IMG/VR virus record: IMGVR_UViG_3300006875_000005
Coordinates: 1 to 44,239 of that record
DNA from: a virus
Length of the DNA stretch: 44,239 nt
Reading direction: 5' to 3' (one strand)
The notes under the pieces were generated by a model that made no database searches, was not told the origin of the DNA, and saw nothing but the letters and a program-made list of their open reading frames with translations. Below are positions 38,296 to 44,239 of this stretch, in pieces. Made by a program: the position numbers and the translations under genes. Position 1 is the stretch's first letter, and each line of letters opens with the position of its first letter.

Positions 38296-39797
38296 TTCTC
38301 CCAAGTCCGCCGAATGATCACGAGAAGTATCTCTACGTTGACCAGAATAAGTGGCTTATCTACGGATGGGGCCTCGTCTCGTTCCTACTGCTCGTCGCCG
38401 GGATGGCGATTTTCGCGGTTCATCACAATTACTTCGTCGTCTACGTCGCGTTTACGATCATTACGGCGTTCTATCTTGGCGTTTCGTACTGGATTGGCGT
38501 CTTCGGGAAACCGTTTGATCTGACGAAACACGAAGACGTCCGACGAAATACGATCACAAATAATCTCTCCGTCGACGTCTACTTGCCGTCTTGTGGCGAA
38601 CCGCTCGAGGTTCTCGAGAATACCTATCGTCATGTCCGCGCCCTTCGATGGCCCGAGGGGAAACTTCACGTCTGGGTCCTAGACGATTCGCATCGCACGG
38701 AAGTCGCGATGCTTGCTGATCGTTTCGAATTTAACTACATCGCTCGTCCGAACCGCGGCGAACTAAAAAAAGCCGGAAACGTTCGCTATGCGTTCGCGCG
38801 TACGACAGGTGAACTGATCTTAATCCTCGACGCTGATTTCTGTCCTCGGCCCGACATGCTCGAGGAAATGGTCCCGTACTTTAATCGTGACGCCGGCCTT
38901 GCGATCGTACAGTCGCCGCAATACTTCGAGCTTAAAGCCGGACAGTCCTGGGTCGAGAAGGGGGCAGCCTATGTGCAAGAGCTCTTTTATCGAATGGTGC
39001 AAACTAATCGCGATACTTGGGGTGCTTCTATCTGCGTTGGGACTTGCGCACTGTACCGTCGAGCGGCGCTGGCGCCCCACGGAGGAACTTATCCCATAGC
39101 GTATAGCGAGGACCTTCACACGGGATGGCAGGCGATCGTCGACCGCTGGCGCGTAAAGTATCTTCCTCTAAATCTCGCTAAGGGCATCTGTCCCGAGACC
39201 ATGTCCGCTTACTGGGTTCAACAAACTCGGTGGTGTACGGGGTCGACGTCTCTGCTTCTCTCTAAGAAATTCTGGACGACTCCGCTTCCGTCTTTCATGA
39301 CTCGACTGTGTTACATCAGCGGCATGTTTTATTACGTCGCAACAGCACTTTCGGTGATCTTAACGCCTTTGCCGGCGCTCATCGTCGTATGGTTCCATCC
39401 TGAAAACGTCTTCTGGTACAACTACCTATTCTCGTTGCCGAGCTTTATCTTCGGCGTCCTTATCGTTGCCATGTGGGGCCGGGCACCATTTGGCGCATAC
39501 GTCCTTTCCGCCCGGCAAGTCTCATACTATGCGCACCTCTTTGCCCTTTGGGACAAGCTTAAGGGATCGATGGTCGCATGGGTTCCGACGGGCGACACGA
39601 AGACCATGAAGTCCGTTAGACGCTATTTGGACTTTAAACGTGTCATGTTTTTCTGGGTCTCGATTACGACAGCACTCGCGTTTGCAGGCGCGTTCTATCG
39701 CATGGACGAACTATCGAACTACAATTTCTATCCGCTTCTGTTCTTCAGTGGTTTTCATTACTGGGTTTCGATGCGGGCGTTCTCGGAGGAGTCTTGA
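38292..39797 (+). CDS. Membrane-embedded processive GT2 polysaccharide synthase (BcsA-like)
   Basis: A 501-residue protein with two N-terminal membrane segments (about 22-42, 47-70), a cytosolic GT2 domain, and about four more membrane segments after 334. All catalytic marks of processive synthases are present: DD at 131-132, DAD at 180-182, ED at 273-274 (YSEDLHTGW) and QQTRW at 310-314. The PilZ domain that binds cyclic-di-GMP in cellulose synthase is absent, so control should differ. Such enzymes polymerise a UDP-sugar and push the chain through the membrane. It overlaps the next gene, a UDP-sugar epimerase. Confidence 0.9.
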   Translation: MILPSPPNDHEKYLYVDQNKWLIYGWGLVSFLLLVAGMAIFAVHHNYFVVYVAFTIITAFYLGVSYWIGVFGKPFDLTKHEDVRRNTITNNLSVDVYLPSCGEPLEVLENTYRHVRALRWPEGKLHVWVLDDSHRTEVAMLADRFEFNYIARPNRGELKKAGNVRYAFARTTGELILILDADFCPRPDMLEEMVPYFNRDAGLAIVQSPQYFELKAGQSWVEKGAAYVQELFYRMVQTNRDTWGASICVGTCALYRRAALAPHGGTYPIAYSEDLHTGWQAIVDRWRVKYLPLNLAKGICPETMSAYWVQQTRWCTGSTSLLLSKKFWTTPLPSFMTRLCYISGMFYYVATALSVILTPLPALIVVWFHPENVFWYNYLFSLPSFIFGVLIVAMWGRAPFGAYVLSARQVSYYAHLFALWDKLKGSMVAWVPTGDTKTMKSVRRYLDFKRVMFFWVSITTALAFAGAFYRMDELSNYNFYPLLFFSGFHYWVSMRAFSEES

Positions 39798-40810
39798 AAG
39801 TTCTCGTTACCGGATGTGCTGGCTTTATCGGATCACACGTCACCGATGCGCTGCTCGCAGAAAACCACTCAGTTGTTGGCATCGACAACCTCTCGAACGG
39901 CTTCTATGCGAACATGTCGCAGGCGTTCAATCGGAAAGACAAGTTCACCTATTTCACTGCGGACCTTTGCGACGGCATGTCCCTGCGAAATATCTTCATG
40001 AGCCAAAAACACAAAGGTGAGCCGATCACGCATGTCTGCCACCAAGCTGCCCTTGGTTCCGTGCCGCGGTCGATGGAAATGCCGGTTGAGGTAATCGAGA
40101 ACAACGTGAAAGCCCTCAACAACGTGCTTGAAATGGCCCGAACATTCGGCGTCGAGCGCGTAGTTTATGCTTCGTCGAGTTCCGTCTATGGTGATGATCC
40201 TCTCAAGACGAAGTGCGAGCAGAGTACGGGTAAGGCACTCTCGCCGTACGCTCTCTCGAAGCAAATGAAAGAGTCTCTCGCGGACACGTACGCGCGCGTG
40301 TACGGCGTAAAATCAATCGGTCTTCGATATTTCAATGTATTCGGTCATCGACAAGCTCACTCCGGAGCGTATGCCCCAGTCGTCGCTCGATGGGCCAATC
40401 TGCTGAAAGAAGGAAAGCAGATCGAGATCTTCGGAACAGGCGAAGCGTCGCGCGATTTTTGCTACGTGAAAAACGTCGTTCAGGCGAATCTTTTGGCACT
40501 CAAGGCGCCGATCGCGCCAGGCGTCTCAGCCCCTTACAACATCGCATGTGGCGAGACGACGAGCCTAAATAAGCTGCTCTTGATGATGATGAGTGTTCTT
40601 GGAATTGACGAATCGATCGTACGGGTCGTTCGAAGACAAGAGCGCCATGGTGACATCAAGTCGTCTTTGGCCGACATTTCTCGGGCGCGCGTACAGCTCG
40701 GGTATCGGCCACAGTACTCGGTTCTCGACGGTCTCTATGATCTGTTCGGGAAACCTAAAGTCGAAAGTAATGGAGTCCTTTTGCCTGTAGGCTCTCGCGC
40801 GACAGGATAG
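39794..40810 (+). CDS. UDP-sugar 4-epimerase, WbpP/TviC-like
   Basis: A 338-residue short-chain dehydrogenase-type protein: NAD site TGCAGFIG (6-13), catalytic SSSSVYG (127-133), Y152 and K156 (YALSK). The segment HQAALGSVPRS (83-93) is typical of the group that epimerises UDP-GlcNAc or UDP-GlcNAcA (WbpP, TviC) rather than plain UDP-Glc. Together with the dehydrogenase it could produce UDP-GalNAcA. Its 3' end overlaps that of the dehydrogenase by 56 bases in opposite orientation. Confidence 0.9.
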   Translation: MKVLVTGCAGFIGSHVTDALLAENHSVVGIDNLSNGFYANMSQAFNRKDKFTYFTADLCDGMSLRNIFMSQKHKGEPITHVCHQAALGSVPRSMEMPVEVIENNVKALNNVLEMARTFGVERVVYASSSSVYGDDPLKTKCEQSTGKALSPYALSKQMKESLADTYARVYGVKSIGLRYFNVFGHRQAHSGAYAPVVARWANLLKEGKQIEIFGTGEASRDFCYVKNVVQANLLALKAPIAPGVSAPYNIACGETTSLNKLLLMMMSVLGIDESIVRVVRRQERHGDIKSSLADISRARVQLGYRPQYSVLDGLYDLFGKPKVESNGVLLPVGSRATG

Positions 40811-42047
40811 ACTTCACGTCAAAGATGATTCCCTTGAGCCCGCAAAGCCAGGCCATTTGGTCATCGCTTAGCTGCCGATATTGCTCGTGAGCAACGGCGA
40901 CAATTACAATATCAGCTGGCACGAGGCGATCGAGAGGCATAAGCTCGACCGAGCTGCCGCTGACGTCCGCAATCGGATCATGGACCTGGACCTTTAACCC
41001 GAATTCCTTTAGTTCACTGATAATGTCGAAGACCTTCGAATTTCGGATGTCGGGACAGTTTTCTTTAAACGTCACCCCAAGGACGGTTGCGCGAACAGGC
41101 TTCGCTGAGTGACTTGCGGCAAAAAGCTTAAGCGCTTTCTGTGCAACAAAGCGTCCCATCCCATCGTTAATTCGACGACCAGAGAGAATGACCTCGGCGT
41201 GATGTCCAACTTCGGCCGCCTTGTGCGTTAGATAGTAAGGGTCAACGCCAATGCAATGGCCCCCAACAAGACCAGGTCTAAAAGGAAGGAAGTTCCATTT
41301 GGTTTGAGCAGCATCGAGTACCTCAGCTGTATCTATCTCGAGCCTATCGAAAATCAACGCAAGCTCGTTCATGAGAGCGATGTTTACGTCACGCTGCGTG
41401 TTCTCGATAACCTTCGCGGCCTCTGCTACGCGAATCGATGGTGCTCTATGTACGCCAGCCTCAATTACTGATCCGTAGACGTAGGCGATTTTTTCAAGCG
41501 TTTCCTCGTCCTGCGCCGAGACGACCTTCTTAATGTTCTCGAACTTGTGTGACGTGTCCGCCGGGTTAATCCTCTCGGGGCTGTATCCGACCGAGAAATC
41601 AAAGCCAGCCCGAAGACGAGATGTGTTTTCGAGTGCAGGAATGCAGACGTCTTCGGTCGCGCCAGGATAGACGGTCGACTCGTAAACGACGATCGAACCC
41701 TTCTCCAGAAACCAACCGAGTGCTTCGGACGCGTCGACAAGCATCGACAGGTCGGGCCGCTTCGAATCGTCGACCGGCGTCGGTACGGCAATAATATGAA
41801 AGTTCGCCCGCGAGAGATCGCTCGCCTCAGACGTAAGGTAAAAACTTTTACTTTGTAGCTCGGCCGCGGAAATCTCGCCCGTTCTGTCGATTCCTGCCCT
41901 TAGCTGATCGACCCGAGACGCATCAATGTCGTAGCCGATGACCTTAAACTTCTTGGACAACGCAACAGCGACCGGAAGGCCCACATAGCCAAGGCCGATC
42001 ACGCTAATCGTGGGGCTATACTCGGTCATCAGTTTTTCTGCTGCCAT
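40755..42047 (-). CDS. UDP-N-acetylhexosamine 6-dehydrogenase, TviB/WbpA-like
   Basis: A 430-residue protein of the UDP-glucose/GDP-mannose dehydrogenase family: NAD site GLGYVGLP (18-25), catalytic C265 (GGHCIGVDPYY), and features of the TviB/WbpO branch (VPTPVDDSKRPDL, YESTVYPGATEDVC, VGYSPERINPADTSHK). It would oxidise UDP-GlcNAc (or a related sugar) to the uronic acid. It lies opposite to the synthase and epimerase and starts two bases after the preceding minus-strand gene. Overlapping convergent 3' ends mean the two sides may limit each other's transcription. Confidence 0.9.
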   Translation of the reverse strand: MAAEKLMTEYSPTISVIGLGYVGLPVAVALSKKFKVIGYDIDASRVDQLRAGIDRTGEISAAELQSKSFYLTSEASDLSRANFHIIAVPTPVDDSKRPDLSMLVDASEALGWFLEKGSIVVYESTVYPGATEDVCIPALENTSRLRAGFDFSVGYSPERINPADTSHKFENIKKVVSAQDEETLEKIAYVYGSVIEAGVHRAPSIRVAEAAKVIENTQRDVNIALMNELALIFDRLEIDTAEVLDAAQTKWNFLPFRPGLVGGHCIGVDPYYLTHKAAEVGHHAEVILSGRRINDGMGRFVAQKALKLFAASHSAKPVRATVLGVTFKENCPDIRNSKVFDIISELKEFGLKVQVHDPIADVSGSSVELMPLDRLVPADIVIVAVAHEQYRQLSDDQMAWLCGLKGIIFDVKSILSRESLQAKGLHYFRL

Positions 42048-42049
42048 AT

Positions 42050-42337
42050 TTACGCCGATTTGTCGGTTGGTACTGGGGCGTCAGTCCTCAGAAGTCCTTC
42101 AGCGATCAGCTCGGGCTCGATCTCGTCCATCATTTGGATCAGAAACCGTCGCGCACGCTCATTAATCTTGCGTTCGTCCTTTGAGCGTTCACGTGGCCGT
42201 TTGCTCATTGCAACTTTAATTCTGTGATACCGAACCGCGATTCGGTAGCTGATCGGTATGGCGATAGGGATAACGAGAGAATCGGGGTCGCCGTGAAACT
42301 CTGGGATAACCGGATCTTCGGAATCGATGAAGTGCAT
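42050..42337 (-). CDS. Small protein upstream of the dehydrogenase
   Basis: A 95-residue frame on the minus strand; a shorter start at 42208 would give 52 residues (KRPRERSKDERKINERARRF, then a helix). Neither start has a good SD. The C-terminal helix (FLIQMMDEIEPELIAEGLLR) looks protein-like. Family not recognised. It is transcribed with the dehydrogenase. Confidence 0.5.
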   Translation of the reverse strand: MHFIDSEDPVIPEFHGDPDSLVIPIAIPISYRIAVRYHRIKVAMSKRPRERSKDERKINERARRFLIQMMDEIEPELIAEGLLRTDAPVPTDKSA

Positions 42338-42382
42338 AGCAGGATTAAAATTAATATCCGCCCACGGTTCAAGAGCAAACTG

Positions 42383-42394
42383 AAATTATAATTT
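42383..42394. promoter_or_regulatory. AT palindrome, copy 4 (AAATTATAATTT)
   Basis: Exact consensus; TATAAT at 42387-42392. It lies 52 bases before the ATG of the small terminase and between two divergent units, so it may act in both directions. TACCTT (42417-42422) is 22 bases downstream on the + side. Confidence 0.65.
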
Positions 42395-42446
42395 GTGACA
42401 CGCGGAACTTCGCCCGTACCTTGAGTTACAAGGGAGTCATCAAGCA

Positions 42447-42848
42447 ATGAAGGGCGGGAAATCAGGCGGACGCGATTTTGTTCCAGGTCAGTCGGGTAAC
42501 CCGGCGGGTCGCCCTCCGGTGCCTGAGGACCTAAAAAAGGCCCGAGCCGAGAGCAAGGAAAGGATTGAACGCGCGCTCCACAACTATGCGTTCCTGCCGC
42601 GGGGGGAGATTGCCGCTTTAAAGAAAGACATCGAACTCCCCGCTATCGAGTCCTTGATTGTTAATATCCTGGACCGTGCCATTTCGACCGGAGACTACAC
42701 GCGGGCATCATTCATCCTCGACCGGATGCTCGGGAAGGTGCCAGAGAAGATCAGTCACTCTGGGTCGCTACACGGTCAGCTCGTCGCGTTCATGAATCAG
42801 TTTGAAGAGGAAACCTATCCGGGGGAGTTTGGTGAACTTGATGCATGA
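42447..42848 (+). CDS. terS: Terminase small subunit-like protein (DUF5681)
   Basis: A 133-residue protein starting with GRDFVPGQSGNPAGRPP, the DUF5681 signature that stands in front of terminase genes in many phages and prophages. The rest is helical (LIVNILDRAISTGDYTRASF). It probably recognises the phage packaging site. AAGGGAG before ATG 42447. First gene of the late head operon. Confidence 0.75.
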   Translation: MKGGKSGGRDFVPGQSGNPAGRPPVPEDLKKARAESKERIERALHNYAFLPRGEIAALKKDIELPAIESLIVNILDRAISTGDYTRASFILDRMLGKVPEKISHSGSLHGQLVAFMNQFEEETYPGEFGELDA

Positions 42849-43053
42849 TCCGTATCAGACGAACGTGATCCCCGTTCCCTTCGACATGGAAGTGAAAAAC
42901 GCCATCATGTCAGCCCTAACGCAGGGGATGTCGATAGAAGAGATCGCGATCGCCCTTGGGACGCGAGACTCGGTCGTCCGAATGACTATCTTACGAATGC
43001 TTGGAAAAAAACGTGCAGAGCGACCGCCGAGCCATTTTCCGCCGATTGCGTGA
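42841..43053 (+). CDS. Small HTH protein between the terminase genes
   Basis: A 70-residue protein from ATG 42841 (eight-base overlap). ALTQGMSIEEIAIALGTRDS, then VVRMTILRMLGKK, is an HTH of sigma-region-4 style. It may be the DNA-recognition part of the packaging complex or a regulator. It overlaps the large terminase start by about 40 bases. Confidence 0.65.
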   Translation: MHDPYQTNVIPVPFDMEVKNAIMSALTQGMSIEEIAIALGTRDSVVRMTILRMLGKKRAERPPSHFPPIA

Positions 43054-44239
43054 TCCGAATTGGCGGATCGCAAATCTCTACAAGATAGTCGATAAAAACG
43101 GGAAGCGGGTTACGTTTGCCGAGAACAGTATTCAGCAAAAAATTCGACTTTCAAAATCGAAGCGCAAGCGAATCTTAAAGGCGCGCCAATTCGGCGTGAG
43201 CACGGGCTGTATCATTAGCCTATTTGACGACACGATCTGGACTCCGGATGTTACAAACTGCATTATTGCTCACGAGCAGGATTCCATAAAAAAGCTCTTT
43301 AGAATTGTGAAGCGTGCTCACAAGTTTCTACCAGACGAAATTCGACCGATGGTTGACCGCGGCGGCGGCTCTAAATACGAGATGTATTTCCCCGAGATCA
43401 ATTCTCGAATTTACTGCGACCTTGAGTCGCGCGGCGATACGATTCAAAACCTTCACATTTCAGAGGCAGCGTTTGTCCAGGACCCAAGCCGGCTAAAGGC
43501 CACGATCGAGGCCGTTCCTCTTCATGGCAAGGTGACGGTCGAAACGACTCCGAACGGTATGGGAAATCATTTCTACGAAGACTGGATGGACCGCAGTTCT
43601 ACCTACGAAAACTTATTTTTCCCATGGTACATGCACCACGAGTATCAGATCCCGGACGCCGAGATAGGCGAACTAACAGAAGAGGAAGTCGAGTTTATAG
43701 AGAAGGCGGATCGACTCTACGGCGTGAAGATTACGCCGGCACAGATAGCGTTCCGTCGCTTTAAGCGCTCGGACCTAAAGTCACTCTTTATTCAGGAATA
43801 TCCAGAGGACGACCAATCGTGCTTTCTTGCGAGCGGGCGGGCCGTTTTTGACCTGACTCTGATTAAAGAACTTCTCTTAAAAGCGCCTAAGCCGATCGAA
43901 GTCGACGGGCCGATAAAGATCTTCGAGCGATATAACAAGAATCACTTCTACGTGGTCGGGGCCGATGCTGCCGAAGGCGTCGGCGGAGACTGGTCCGCGG
44001 CCTGCATGATTAATACGACCACTCGTCAGCAGGTCGCAACGATTCGAGGAAACCTAAAGCCGTCGGAGTTTGCGGACCAACTCGCGAAACTCTGCGAGAT
44101 GTATGTCTCGGGCGGAAGGATGCATCCGCTTCTCGGAGTAGAGAGAAACAATCATGGTCACGCGGTACTTCTAGAGCTCGACGAACATATCCGCTATCCG
44201 AATCTCTTTCATCGATGGTTGAATACCGCGCGAGATGAA
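43013..44239 (+). CDS. terL: Terminase large subunit, N-terminal 409 codons (continues at base 111)
   Basis: GTG 43013 opens the frame. ATPase motifs: KARQFGVST (56-64, Walker-A-like), NLHISEAA (146-153, Walker B with catalytic E151), ETTPNG (177-182, motif III). Nuclease motifs: GADAAEG with D318 and GGDWSAA at 324-330, then GVERN with E377. The gene leaves the window and is completed by 111-383, giving about 499 residues. TerL cleaves the concatemer and drives DNA through the portal. The frame is not interrupted at the join. Confidence 0.9.
   Translation, partial: MQSDRRAIFRRLRDPNWRIANLYKIVDKNGKRVTFAENSIQQKIRLSKSKRKRILKARQFGVSTGCIISLFDDTIWTPDVTNCIIAHEQDSIKKLFRIVKRAHKFLPDEIRPMVDRGGGSKYEMYFPEINSRIYCDLESRGDTIQNLHISEAAFVQDPSRLKATIEAVPLHGKVTVETTPNGMGNHFYEDWMDRSSTYENLFFPWYMHHEYQIPDAEIGELTEEEVEFIEKADRLYGVKITPAQIAFRRFKRSDLKSLFIQEYPEDDQSCFLASGRAVFDLTLIKELLLKAPKPIEVDGPIKIFERYNKNHFYVVGADAAEGVGGDWSAACMINTTTRQQVATIRGNLKPSEFADQLAKLCEMYVSGGRMHPLLGVERNNHGHAVLLELDEHIRYPNLFHRWLNTARDE
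44130..44239. repeat. Terminal direct repeat, right copy
   Basis: Exact copy of bases 1-110. Merging the copies gives a circle of about 44,129 bp and one uninterrupted large-terminase gene. A true short terminal repeat of packaged DNA is the alternative, but its position inside the terminase coding sequence argues for an assembly overlap. Confidence 0.95.

Noticed and set aside
1-44239. CRISPR array or insertion sequence
   Set aside because: No regularly spaced repeats of 23-40 bases with unique spacers and no transposase were seen. The Cas4-like nuclease stands alone.

Overview
The window is one complete temperate tailed-phage genome cut at an arbitrary point. The first 110 bases (1-110) are repeated exactly at the end (44130-44239). 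The large terminase gene that runs off the right edge continues in frame at the left edge, so the molecule closes into a circle of about 44,129 bp. The host is probably Gram-negative: there is an outer-spanin-like lipoprotein, other lipoproteins, and a protein with a Sec signal peptide and a barrel-like mature part. Nothing identifies the species. The particle should have a long flexible tail: there is a tail tube, a G/GT chaperone frameshift and a tape measure, but no sheath. The head genes belong to the Mu-like set (DUF935 portal fused to a MuF domain, gpI-type protease/scaffold, Gp36-like and gpG-like proteins).

Layout. 42.4-44.2 kb plus 0-15.8 kb: terminases, head, connector, tail and two paralogous tail fibres, all on the + strand. 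One odd gene sits inside the tail operon, a DUF115/Maf-type (flagellin glycosyltransferase family) protein at 7090-8079. 15.9-20.6 kb: a five-gene cassette with a radical SAM/SPASM protein, a CMP-sugar-synthetase-like domain fused to a GT2 glycosyltransferase, a small protein, a DAHP/Kdo8P-synthase-family enzyme with an altered substrate loop, and a methyltransferase with TPRs. 20.7-21.9 kb: lysis genes, with an outer-spanin-like lipoprotein gene nested out of frame in the preceding gene, then a CHAP/NlpC-P60-like endolysin. 21.9-24.5 kb: a lipoprotein on the minus strand and the immunity region (several small HTH proteins, a CI-like repressor and a divergent Cro-like protein with three operator repeats between them). 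A frameshifted ssDNA-annealing-type gene lies inside this region. 25.3-30.6 kb: recombination genes (Cas4-like nuclease, SSB), small proteins, an SPFH-domain lipoprotein, excisionase and integrase. Just after the integrase is the 3' half of a tRNA-Arg(CCT) gene, the likely attP core. 30.9-37.6 kb: a replication initiator with internal iterons, a DnaB-like helicase, several HTH regulators (a stand-alone LuxR-type HTH, a sigma-like protein, a Myb-like protein), a VRR nuclease and a long run of small early genes. 37.7-42.3 kb: a second glycan cassette with a signal-peptide protein, a Fis-type HTH, a membrane-embedded processive GT2 synthase, a WbpP/TviC-type epimerase and, on the opposite strand, a TviB/WbpA-type UDP-sugar dehydrogenase.

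The most interesting points are three. First, the phage carries what looks like a minimal exopolysaccharide synthesis set (dehydrogenase, epimerase, synthase), as in Vi-antigen-like pathways. Second, it carries a separate set suited to making and transferring a CMP-activated 3-deoxy-ulosonic acid, plus a Maf-like transferase embedded among tail genes, which suggests virion or surface glycosylation. Third, an AT-only 12-bp palindrome (consensus AAATTATAATTT, containing a perfect TATAAT) lies shortly upstream of four + strand transcription units, including both glycan cassettes, the lysis genes and the terminase/head operon. This suggests one shared late promoter class that ties the cargo to virion production.
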